From Chitinophaga varians (GTDB lineage: Bacteria; Bacteroidota; Bacteroidia; Chitinophagales; Chitinophagaceae), in NCBI RefSeq assembly GCF_014529945.1, contig NZ_JACVFB010000001.1:1798001-1862000 (forward strand): a DNA stretch of 64,000 nt. The letters run 5' to 3'. The position numbers and the translations under genes were made by a program. The notes under the pieces were generated by a model, which made no database searches, was not told where the DNA came from, and saw only the letters and a program-made list of their open reading frames with translations. This document shows positions 43,421 through 50,631 of this stretch, piece by piece (position 1 is the first letter of the stretch; each line of letters starts with the position of its first letter).

Positions 43421-43564
43421 TAGCAGTACAACATTTTCCTTATGTATGTGCAAAAGGATGACAAAATGTATGTTTTTTTTGCATACATTTAGGTTGTTAA
43501 AGGTCAATAAAACGACGACAGTACTACATTGCCAAGTGAAGCTAACTGCCGTTTGATCTAAACA

Positions 43565-43599
43565 AAAGGGTAAATGTTTGCAGCATTTGCCCTTTTTTT
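43565..43599. terminator. Terminator between FecR and SusC
   Basis: A 12-bp stem with one G-T pair (43565-43576 with 43584-43595) flanked by A on one side and a T-run on the other. It separates the sigma/FecR unit from the receptor genes, so the two are probably transcribed separately. Confidence 0.75.
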
Positions 43600-43640
43600 A
43601 TGCCAATGGTATCTTTTCTCTTTTGTAAGACATAAATGTG

Positions 43641-44708
43641 CTACTGGTTGATAAATACCTCGTTGCCTTTTATCTCGCAACGGAAAGATGATGTAACCTT
43701 CAGCGCCTCCAAAATCTGAGGCAGTGATTCATTTTTGAAAGTACCGGTAAAACGATACGCCTTCAGCTTTTTATCTGTCAGATAAACTTTCACACCAAAC
43801 CAGCGTTCCATTTTCAATGCGATCGCGCCGAAGTTTTCGTTGTCGAAAACGAGGACATTATCACACCATGCTGTTTCATTGATCAGGTCGTCCTGCCCGT
43901 TCATTTTCACCTGTTCCATGCTATAACCCAATGAGGGCCTCGCATTGCCGTCCTGTGTATGTCTGATAATAAATTTCTGATTGGGCTGCAGCTGTACCCT
44001 GTGTTGCTGGTCATCTGCCGGCACTACTTCCACAGACCCGGAGATCAGGGAGGTTTCCGATTGTTCCTCGTTGGGATACGCCTTGATATTAAAAGCGGTG
44101 CCCAATACATTAACTGCCATGCGGCGGGTCTTTACGACGAACGGGTTATCTGCATCTTTTGCCACTTTAAAGAAGGCTTCTCCGGAGAGGAACACTTCCC
44201 GCTTCTGCTGCGTGTTCATGTCACGCTGGTAGGTGATGCGGCTGCCACCATTGAGCCATACTTCAGTACCGTCCGGTAAAGTTGCCCGGGACCGGGAGCC
44301 GTTACGGGTCTGAATTTCGGCTATTTCTGCTGCTACTTTTTGCGTGGTTTTGCTGCTGAGCAGGAATACACAATACCCTGCCAGCAATACGACCAGTGTT
44401 GACAAGGCAACCAATACGCCTGCCCTGCTTTTACGGTGACGCGCCACATGCTCCGCGGGATGTTCGTCCTGGAAATCAGCAGTGACCAGGTCGTTTCCAA
44501 GCCGGACCATGTGTTTTTCCAGTGCCTGTTCTGTCTTCTCCATCCATACGGGCGTAACAACCGGTGCAGGTAGGTTACCAAGCACGGAAACCTGATATCT
44601 CAGTTCCGGATATTGCACCAACAGCTCCTCCAGCTCGCGCAATTCAGCCATAGTGGCCTCGCCCGATACCTTTCTTCCCAGCAATAACCAAATTCTTTCC
44701 TGTTCCAT
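43641..44708 (-). CDS. FecR-type anti-sigma factor
   Basis: A 355-residue single-pass inner-membrane protein. The cytoplasmic N-terminus (1 to about 95) binds the sigma factor, a transmembrane helix lies at about 97-118 (VLVALSTLVVLLAGYCVFLL), and the periplasmic FecR domain (NGSRSRATLPDGTEVWLNGGS, VFLSGEAFFKV, FVVKTRRMAVNVLGTAFNI, given in parts) is followed by the DUF4974 C-terminal domain that contacts the receptor's STN. The start MEQERIW at 44708 is preferred; a longer frame begins 13 codons upstream. It relays the signal from the SusC at 40181 to the sigma factor at 44798. Confidence 0.93.
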   Translation of the reverse strand: MEQERIWLLLGRKVSGEATMAELRELEELLVQYPELRYQVSVLGNLPAPVVTPVWMEKTEQALEKHMVRLGNDLVTADFQDEHPAEHVARHRKSRAGVLVALSTLVVLLAGYCVFLLSSKTTQKVAAEIAEIQTRNGSRSRATLPDGTEVWLNGGSRITYQRDMNTQQKREVFLSGEAFFKVAKDADNPFVVKTRRMAVNVLGTAFNIKAYPNEEQSETSLISGSVEVVPADDQQHRVQLQPNQKFIIRHTQDGNARPSLGYSMEQVKMNGQDDLINETAWCDNVLVFDNENFGAIALKMERWFGVKVYLTDKKLKAYRFTGTFKNESLPQILEALKVTSSFRCEIKGNEVFINQ

Positions 44709-44797
44709 GTCGTTGTTGCAAAAAGCATGATTGTAATAGAAGGACATGCAGATTTCAAAAATCTACTACTCCCTCACCAACTTTTTTTTATTTTTTT

Positions 44798-45358
44798 TTA
44801 GCGGGAGAAATGAAGGTGGATAACTTCGCTGATTTTTTTGAGTGCCTGGGCCATGTGCACATCGATGGTGTTCACTGAAATATCCAGTATTTGCGCCACT
44901 TCCTTGTACTTCAACCCGTCTTCCCTGATCAGTTTAAAGATCATTTTCCTTTTGGGCGGCAGCTGATTAATGGCTGATTCAATCTTTTTGATCATCTCCC
45001 CGGATATAAATATTTGTTCCGGTGTGGCATATCCCCCACTGATGTCCACTTCCAGTTCATCGAGACTGAAATGTTGTGTTCTGGAAGCACGGTTAAGGTA
45101 ATTCAGCGCAATATTTTTGGCGGAGACGTACAGGTACACTTTAATATTCTGCACCTGCAGCAGCCTTTCCCGGTTCCTCCAGATATTCAGGAATACATCG
45201 GAGGCTACTTCTTCGGCTGACTCCCACGATTTAACGATAGAGAAGGCAAACTGGCTGAGAGGTTTATAGAATAAACGAAACAAGGCCTTATAGGCCTGTT
45301 CGTCGCCGAGCGACGCTACGCGCTCCACCAGCAGTTGTATATTCGCTTCCTCCCTCAA
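44798..45358 (-). CDS. ECF sigma factor of the FecI-like Bacteroidota group
   Basis: A 186-residue sigma-70 family protein with region 2 (about 20-90, FRLFYKPLSQFAFSIVKSWE and AEEVASDVFLNIWRNRE) and region 4 (about 125-180, INQLPPKRKMIFKLIREDGL and YKEVAQILDISVNTIDVHMAQ). It pairs with the FecR gene downstream and the SusCD genes. The first in-frame Met precedes conserved residues by about ten codons, normal for the family. Confidence 0.94.
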   Translation of the reverse strand: MREEANIQLLVERVASLGDEQAYKALFRLFYKPLSQFAFSIVKSWESAEEVASDVFLNIWRNRERLLQVQNIKVYLYVSAKNIALNYLNRASRTQHFSLDELEVDISGGYATPEQIFISGEMIKKIESAINQLPPKRKMIFKLIREDGLKYKEVAQILDISVNTIDVHMAQALKKISEVIHLHFSR

Positions 45359-45430
45359 TTGGATGGCCGGTTATTTTCAGGTTGATTGAGATGCAATGGC
45401 TAAAGATAATCAGGAATTGCGAAAATTCTA

Positions 45431-45760
45431 CTATTTTTTGAACATAAAGTACACGGCACCGATCAAAAAGGCAAAGGAGATCAGATAGTTCCAGCGAAGC
45501 GGTTCTTTCAGAAAGAACACCGCAAAAACACTGAAGACAGTGAGCGTGATCACTTCCTGTATCGTTTTGAGCTGAAACCCGCTAAAGCCTTCCTGTGCGC
45601 CATACCGGTTGGCCGGCACCATAAAACAGTATTCAAAAAAAGCGATACCCCAGCTGATCAGGATCACCTTCCACATGGCGGTGTCCTGATGTTTGAGATG
45701 CCCGTACCAGGCGAATGTCATAAAGGTATTGGAAATGAGTAGCAGGATGACTGTGCGCAT
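45431..45760 (-). CDS. DUF486 (DMT-superfamily) small membrane protein
   Basis: A 109-residue protein with four membrane helices (MRTVILLLISNTFMTFAWYG; WKVILISWGIAFFEYCFMVP; the TIQEVITLTVFSVFAVFFL helix; YLISFAFLIGAVYFMF) and the conserved EYCFMVPANRYG and FLKEPLRWNY segments of DUF486. It is often likened to small drug/metabolite transporters; no substrate is known. The start at 45760 is fixed by the family N-terminus. It lies 10 bp after the SecB-like gene in the same direction. Confidence 0.9.
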   Translation of the reverse strand: MRTVILLLISNTFMTFAWYGHLKHQDTAMWKVILISWGIAFFEYCFMVPANRYGAQEGFSGFQLKTIQEVITLTVFSVFAVFFLKEPLRWNYLISFAFLIGAVYFMFKK

Positions 45761-45770
45761 AAATTCGCAA

Positions 45771-46220
45771 TTATAGTCTTTTTTCTTCAGTAACGGAACC
45801 CGGTGCAATTAACGGTAGAATGGCATGGTGCAAAAAAGTGCCGCTGAAGGTGGCAAACATCACGCCTCTCGCCGTTGAAAGCGCTGTGCTGTGAAGGGTT
45901 TCAATGAGATCGTCCGGCATATCCGGCTGACCAGCGGCATTGAGCCGTACCACGTCCGCGAAGTTACTCATGGTAAAGGTACAGTTGATGGTCAGACTCC
46001 CCAGTTGCCGGGTAATGTTTTCGTTGTGTACACCGATTTTCACGGTTACCAGTACCTGGCTTTTCTCATCGTCTGCTTTGCTGGTGATATGAATATCAAA
46101 ATGAAAGCTTTCAAATGGCGGATGGTCCCCCGGATAATGCAGGGAGCTGTCCAGCAGGTCGATGGCCAGCAGGACGAGGTGTTGCGGTCCTGTTTTTGCC
46201 GGTGATGATCGTTTAGTCAT
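45771..46220 (-). CDS. SecB-like chaperone, candidate third component of a toxin-antitoxin-chaperone system
   Basis: A 149-residue soluble protein. The central part alternates long strands (FHFDIHITSK, SQVLVTVKIGVH, LGSLTINCTFTMSNF) and is followed by a helix with ALSTARGVMFATFSGTFL and then ILPLIAPGSV. This order matches SecB, where four strands precede the conserved ARExI..RGxFPxLxLxPVNF end, so I call it SecB-like with moderate confidence. Stand-alone SecB relatives beside HigBA-type modules (as Rv1957 of M. tuberculosis) control the antitoxin. Here an Xre antitoxin and a probable toxin lie upstream on the same strand, but separated by 640 bp with a repeat array. If not SecB-like, it is an orphan hypothetical. 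Confidence 0.55.
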   Translation of the reverse strand: MTKRSSPAKTGPQHLVLLAIDLLDSSLHYPGDHPPFESFHFDIHITSKADDEKSQVLVTVKIGVHNENITRQLGSLTINCTFTMSNFADVVRLNAAGQPDMPDDLIETLHSTALSTARGVMFATFSGTFLHHAILPLIAPGSVTEEKRL

Positions 46221-46315
46221 GAGCGTAAATTGGCAATAAAATCGGATTCGGATAAAACAGTTCCTCCATGGCCGGTGCCCCTTTCAGGCAATCAGGCTGG
46301 CAGCTCCCTCAAGTT

Positions 46316-46801
46316 GTGATTCCCAGGCTGGGTGGTTACGTTAGTTGATAGTTCCATCAAGCCGTTATTCCCAGGCCGGGAGGTCCCGCCAGGTGGTGGT
46401 TTCCTTCAGATAATGATTCCCCAATCCGGATGGGTACATCAGGTGATAGTCCCCTCAAGCCGTGATTCCCAGGCTGAGAGGCCGGTCAGGTGGTGGTCCC
46501 ATCAAGCCCGTGATTCCCCAATCCGGATGGTTACATCAGGCGATAGTACCATCAAGCTGTGATTCCCAGGCTGAGAGGTCCCGCCAGGTGGTGGTCCCAT
46601 CAAGCCGTGATTCCCCAATCCGGATGGTTACATCAGGTGATAGTCCCATCAAGCCGTGATTCCCAGGCTGAGAGGCCCCGCCAGGTGGTGGTTTCCTTCA
46701 GGTAGTGATTTCCCAATCCGGGTGGTTACATCAGGTGATAGTCCCACCAAGCTGTGATTCCCAGGCCGGGAGGCCCCGTCAGGTGGTGGTCCCATCAGGG
46801 A
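46316..46801. repeat. Tandem array of ten 48/49-bp units, alternating two subtypes
   Basis: Units start near 46316, 46364, 46413, 46462, 46510, 46559, 46607, 46656, 46705 and 46754. Each begins with a GTGATTCCC-type word and most end with CATCAAGCC. Two subtypes alternate: A with CAGGCTGAGAGG and GGTGGTGG, B with AATCCGGATGG and GGTGATAG, giving a higher-order period of about 97 bp. A degenerate edge may reach back to about 46260. The period is not a multiple of three, so the array is not coding. It lies between the antitoxin and SecB-like genes. Confidence 0.93.
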
Positions 46802-46862
46802 GTCGTTCCGTCAACGAAGGACTGCGCGGCTGCAAATCCGGTATCGGCAACAACAGGGCTTC

Positions 46863-47255
46863 TCAGCGCACGTTTGCCGCCGGCGAAAATGAAGCATGGT
46901 TTTCTTGATTGTTTCCGGAGCTGACTGTTAACCTGACTTCCCTGACCAGCCGCGGTTGAGCGGGTGTAAAGAAAGTCATGACCGGTACTTCCAGTGCGAT
47001 GGCTATTTCAGACAGCGTATCAATAGTAAAATTATGTGTACCGCTTAACCAACGGGAAATTTCAGAGGGATTCTTACCCATTCGGGCGGCCAGCTCCCTG
47101 TTGGTCATCCGTTTGCCGTCGACGATAGCCGCAATGCGACCGGCGAGCACAAACCGGGTTTCCACCTGCAGACTTTCCAGCGGTGTGATGCTGGCCATCA
47201 CATCGGCGATAATTTTACTGCTGTATTTCCTGGCGCCCTGGTGTTTATTTTCCAT
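46863..47255 (-). CDS. Xre-type antitoxin with C-terminal extension
   Basis: A 130-residue protein with a helix-turn-helix of the Xre/HigA type at about 45-100 (MTNRELAARMGKNPSEISRW and FTIDTLSEIAIALEV). The last 30 or so residues (PRLVREVRLTVSSGN and onward) form an extension beyond the usual HTH end; in toxin-antitoxin-chaperone systems such an extension is the chaperone-addiction segment recognised by the SecB-like protein. The gene overlaps the upstream toxin gene by 11 bp, the reversed toxin-first order typical of HigBA. Confidence 0.75.
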   Translation of the reverse strand: MENKHQGARKYSSKIIADVMASITPLESLQVETRFVLAGRIAAIVDGKRMTNRELAARMGKNPSEISRWLSGTHNFTIDTLSEIAIALEVPVMTFFTPAQPRLVREVRLTVSSGNNQENHASFSPAANVR

Positions 47256-47724
47256 CTGTTGTAAATATTAAGTTACCCCATAGTCGGGCATCCTGCGCCG
47301 ACCAATAAATGTCCCCTGTCCGGATTTTATGACTGATGTCGCGGGAAATCCGCGCCAGCAGCTTTTCGGGCACTACTATCCCATTCCTCCTTCCGGGCCT
47401 GGGCATGCCGCCACCGATGATCAGCGCCGCAGCGCCTACCCGGTAACAATACAAGCGGAGCTTTTTCTCCGGATGATCAAACAAGGCACAAACCCCGTCG
47501 GCAGACCGGCCCCGTTTCATTTTAAAAAACCTGTTCTGCACCCCATAGCGATTACCAATATAAGAAAGATACTGGGTAATGCTTTTTATTTCCACCGCAT
47601 GTTCTCTCACATGCTCTTTGACGAAATGATCGAACAAAGTCAGATCGTCGTCAGCTATCATTACAGAATAGATACCAGCCCGCTTCCCGGAGAACTGTTG
47701 CAATTCAATAATTTCGTAATTCAC
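47245..47724 (-). CDS. Probable HigB/RelE-like toxin
   Basis: A 159-residue protein. The central part FFKMKRGRSADGVCALFDHP and KKLRLYCYRVGAAALIIGGG looks like the beta-sheet core of RelE/HigB ribonuclease toxins (a strand pair ending with positive residues and an IxGGG turn). The N-terminus is helical (LTLFDHFVKEHVREHA); the C-terminus has a further helix and the GDIYW segment. It precedes and overlaps an Xre antitoxin. I see no other function for it, but the toxin call is an inference from fold-like pattern and gene order. Confidence 0.6.
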   Translation of the reverse strand: MNYEIIELQQFSGKRAGIYSVMIADDDLTLFDHFVKEHVREHAVEIKSITQYLSYIGNRYGVQNRFFKMKRGRSADGVCALFDHPEKKLRLYCYRVGAAALIIGGGMPRPGRRNGIVVPEKLLARISRDISHKIRTGDIYWSAQDARLWGNLIFTTDGK

Positions 47725-47832
47725 GTAGATCAGTTGGGTTTAACGATGTCAGATAATGGTTGATATGGTGACAATATAAAAAATAACTTAAAACGCAACT
47801 TTTTCAATCCGGCAAAACCCGAAGTTTTGAAG

Positions 47833-47857
47833 AAAGAGCCGTTTCCGGCTCTTTTTC
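47833..47857. terminator. Hairpin in the 427-bp gap upstream of the toxin gene
   Basis: A 9-bp stem (47833-47841 with 47846-47854) with a T-run in plus direction, where no gene ends. On the minus strand it lies in the leader of the toxin operon. The rest of the gap 47725-48151 is AT-rich, with the terminator of the hexapeptide-repeat gene at its other end and no credible open frame. Confidence 0.5.
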
Positions 47858-48059
47858 TGGGGCTTTAACAAACGGACATGGATAAAATAAAAAATTCACT
47901 CAAATACAAATACAGGATCAAATGTAGGAAAGTTTTTCAAACTGCAAAAATATTTATTGATTTATAAATAATTTTTTCTTTCAAAAACCATCAAATATCG
48001 TAAAATAGTACACATATAACCCAATAATAAGGCATTTTTAACCCTTCACTTACAGGCAT

Positions 48060-48087
48060 AAAAAAAGGGGGGCCGAAAAAGCTCCCC
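48060..48087 (-). terminator. Terminator of the hexapeptide-repeat gene
   Basis: On the minus strand a GC stem of about 7 bp with one mismatch (48081-48087 with 48067-48073) is followed by seven T. It lies 65 bp past the stop at 48152. Confidence 0.7.
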
Positions 48088-48151
48088 TGAGATCAAACCA
48101 AAATGGGTTTCCATTTTAGGATGCTATTGAATTGTTGGATGCTATACGATT

Positions 48152-48766
48152 TTATTGTTCCAGCTTGATTTCGCCGAGATCGGTAGCTTTACCATCTTCT
48201 ACTTTTACATCCTTGATAATGGCGCTTTTATAAGGCGCTTTACCAACAATGGTGATGGTATAAGTACCAGCTTTGGCAGCCGGAATAGCGAAAGCGCCTT
48301 GTGAAACGGCACCTTTCAGTTTTTCACTACCGTTGTCCGCTTCTACTTCAGCAGCACCGTCGGCAGGTGTAACTTTACCGCTGATGGAACCGCCTTCTAC
48401 CGTACGGAGAGAATCCATACCTTTTACGGAATCCATACGCAGTGAATTGTTACGGAAGAGTGAGTCCATTCTGGACACAGAATCAACACGGGAGAAAGAA
48501 TCTACACGGGTAAATGAATCGATGCGGGCGATTGAATCAATACCGGCAATAGAATCAATGCTGGCAATGGAGTCCAGTCCCATCAGCGAATCTATGCCGA
48601 CAGACAGGGAATCAAAACGCGCTACTGAGTCAACAGACATCAGTGAGTCCATTTTAACTGAAGCACTATCCAAAGACCTAACAGTCGTTGCATCAGCACT
48701 TTTAAACGAAGACATCCCTACTACCATTGCAGCTAAAGCGAGCATTCCTGTGATTGTTTTTTTCAT
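48152..48766 (-). CDS. Secreted protein with 14 [hydrophobic]-Asp-Ser hexapeptide units and a carboxypeptidase-regulatory domain
   Basis: A 204-residue protein. A signal peptide (about 1-26) is followed by residues 32-122, made of repeats of the form h-D-S-h-x-x, for example IDSIAG IDSIAR IDSFTR VDSFSR. I count 14 h-D-S units, mostly six residues apart. The C-terminal 80 residues look like a carboxypeptidase-regulatory/transthyretin-like beta domain (SGKVTPADGAAEVEAD; GTYTITIVGKAPYKSAIIKD). The ATG at 48766 sets the signal peptide; the longer frame starts from a TTG. It is divergent from a sigma/FecR/SusC locus and may be its target. Function unknown; the even Asp spacing suggests ion binding or a stacked beta structure. 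Confidence 0.8.
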   Translation of the reverse strand: MKKTITGMLALAAMVVGMSSFKSADATTVRSLDSASVKMDSLMSVDSVARFDSLSVGIDSLMGLDSIASIDSIAGIDSIARIDSFTRVDSFSRVDSVSRMDSLFRNNSLRMDSVKGMDSLRTVEGGSISGKVTPADGAAEVEADNGSEKLKGAVSQGAFAIPAAKAGTYTITIVGKAPYKSAIIKDVKVEDGKATDLGEIKLEQ

Positions 48767-48997
48767 GGCATTCAATTTTTTGTATGGTTAAAATTATGAT
48801 GACAACCGTGTAACCAGTTGATTGTGCATGATTTTTGCACTAATGCACAAATTCATTAACCGGCTGTATACTAACAATACATTCGACAATGCACTTACCA
48901 TTAGTGAAAGAAATGTTAAAGACAAAAAATTCAATAAATACTGAATGCGAAGTGATTAAAATTTATCTTCGCACTGGCGGAAACAAAAGATCAAAGC

Positions 48998-49540
48998 ATG
49001 TTGCAATTAAGTAACGACGAAATAGTAAAGGGCATCAGAAGCAGGAATAAAGCGGTGTTTGAAGTTGTCTTCAAACAGTTCGCTCCTTCTATGTATAATA
49101 TTGCCTTTCGCTATGTAAAAGATGAAGATGATGCCAACGATATGGTGCAGGATGTATTCCTCAATTTGTGGAAAGGTGCGGAAAACCTGGATGAAAGGGC
49201 CCCCATCAATCATTACCTGGCCCGCGCCACCGTCAACACCTGTCTGAACCGCATCAAAAAAGAACAACGGAAAGAAGTATATGCAAAGGAACAGTTACTG
49301 ACAGCCTCTCCTGCTGAAACATCCCACTCGAAACTGGAGCATAAAGAGCTGGAAGCCCAGTACCGGTCGGCCCTCGACAAGCTGCCGGAACAATGTCGCC
49401 GCGTGTTTGAGATGAGCCGCCTAAAAGGACTCTCTCCGGCAGAAATAGCGGAACAACTGAACATCTCCATTAATACTGTATATGCACACCTGACAACCGC
49501 ATTAAAAAAATTGCGGGTGGTACTGATCAATAAAGAATAA
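48998..49540 (+). CDS. ECF sigma factor of the FecI-like group
   Basis: A 180-residue sigma-70 family protein with region 2 (about 15-85, FEVVFKQFAPSMYNIAFRYV and DANDMVQDVFLNLWKG) and region 4 (about 120-175, LDKLPEQCRRVFEMSRLKGL and PAEIAEQLNISINTVYAHLT). Followed 69 bp later by a FecR gene and then a SusC receptor with STN domain, forming a second trans-envelope signalling unit in the window. Confidence 0.94.
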   Translation: MLQLSNDEIVKGIRSRNKAVFEVVFKQFAPSMYNIAFRYVKDEDDANDMVQDVFLNLWKGAENLDERAPINHYLARATVNTCLNRIKKEQRKEVYAKEQLLTASPAETSHSKLEHKELEAQYRSALDKLPEQCRRVFEMSRLKGLSPAEIAEQLNISINTVYAHLTTALKKLRVVLINKE

Positions 49541-49609
49541 AACAACCAGAATTTTTTTCTTTACCACTAATGGTAAACCATTTTCCGATTGTATAGTTAA
49601 TAAGTAGCC

Positions 49610-50608
49610 ATGAACAAGAAAACCGACATAGATATAGTGATCCGTTATCTGGAAGATCCGGACAACGAGCAGCATAAACAGCAGCTCAATGACTGGATTC
49701 AACAGGACACCGCTAATCTGGATATTTTTCTGGATATGAAAGCGATGTGGCAGGGAGATCCGCTCCCGGCAGCATCTGCCTTCGACACCCAGGGCCAGTG
49801 GCTACAACTCAATGCAACCCTGGAAACCCTTCCGTCCGCCACCACCAGCACACCCATCACTACTGCTTCCCGAAATACCCGCGTGTTTCAGATGAAAGCC
49901 CGCTATTGGTGGGCCGCTGCCGCCGTGCTCGCGATCGGCCTCACCTGGACCTGGCTGGGCCCCGGTAGCTACAAAACCATTACCACCGCTCAAAACCTCG
50001 ACAGCCTCCACTTGCCGGACGGCTCTATGGTATATATCAATGCACACAGCACTATCCGTTATTCCCGCGCTTTTGGTAAAGACAACCGTCATATCAAAAT
50101 AGACAAAGGAGAAGCGTTCTTTGATGTGGTGAAAAACGATGCCCTCCCCTTCACGGTAGATGCCCCCGATGTGGAAGTAGAGGTGCTGGGCACCGCTTTC
50201 AACGTGAAAGCAGCGAAATCCGGCGTGAAAGTTTTTGTTCAGTCCGGGAAAGTAAGCGCTGCCTATAAAAGCAAAGGCTCCGGGAAAAAAGTCATCCTGA
50301 CCCCAGGCCAGGAAGCGTCCCTTGCCCGCCATGGTAACGCCATCGACACCCGTCTTTATAAGAAAAACAATAATATCCTCGCCTGGAGAACAAGATGCCT
50401 GACCTTCGATGATGCACCGCTCACCGAAGTAGCAGCAGCCTTGTCCGATTTCTATAATGTTCAGGTAGACATCAGCAACCAGCAACTGAACGACAAAAAA
50501 CTGCTGGCCACCTTCCCCAATATGCCGCTGGAGGAAGTACTGGACATCATGCGGAAAACACTTCAAATCAACATCACGTATAAAAACAACCTGGTAGAAA
50601 TCTACTAA
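49610..50608 (+). CDS. FecR-type anti-sigma factor
   Basis: A 332-residue single-pass membrane protein. The cytoplasmic N-terminus (1-100) includes VIRYLEDPDNEQHKQQLNDW. The membrane helix is at about 104-120 (WWAAAAVLAIGLTWTWL). The periplasmic FecR domain has LHLPDGSMVYINAHSTIRYS and GEAFFDVVKNDALPFTV, followed by a DUF4974 end (LTEVAAALSDFYNVQVDI...LEEVLDIMRKTLQI). It should hold the sigma factor at 48998 until the receptor at 50632 signals. Confidence 0.93.
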   Translation: MNKKTDIDIVIRYLEDPDNEQHKQQLNDWIQQDTANLDIFLDMKAMWQGDPLPAASAFDTQGQWLQLNATLETLPSATTSTPITTASRNTRVFQMKARYWWAAAAVLAIGLTWTWLGPGSYKTITTAQNLDSLHLPDGSMVYINAHSTIRYSRAFGKDNRHIKIDKGEAFFDVVKNDALPFTVDAPDVEVEVLGTAFNVKAAKSGVKVFVQSGKVSAAYKSKGSGKKVILTPGQEASLARHGNAIDTRLYKKNNNILAWRTRCLTFDDAPLTEVAAALSDFYNVQVDISNQQLNDKKLLATFPNMPLEEVLDIMRKTLQINITYKNNLVEIY

Positions 50609-50631
50609 CCGGCGCCCGACCCTCTTTGCTT

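Noticed and set aside
38729..45358. A full polysaccharide utilisation locus
   Set aside because: SusC, SusD, FecR and sigma are present, but no carbohydrate-active enzyme or peptidase is seen, so the nutrient cannot be named.
46316..46801. CRISPR-like array
   Set aside because: Units are contiguous 48/49-bp repeats of two alternating related subtypes; there are no unique spacers, and no cas genes lie nearby.
46332..46908. Open frames inside the tandem array (65-76 codons)
   Set aside because: They are produced by repetition; the 97-bp period breaks any reading frame and there is no domain or signal.
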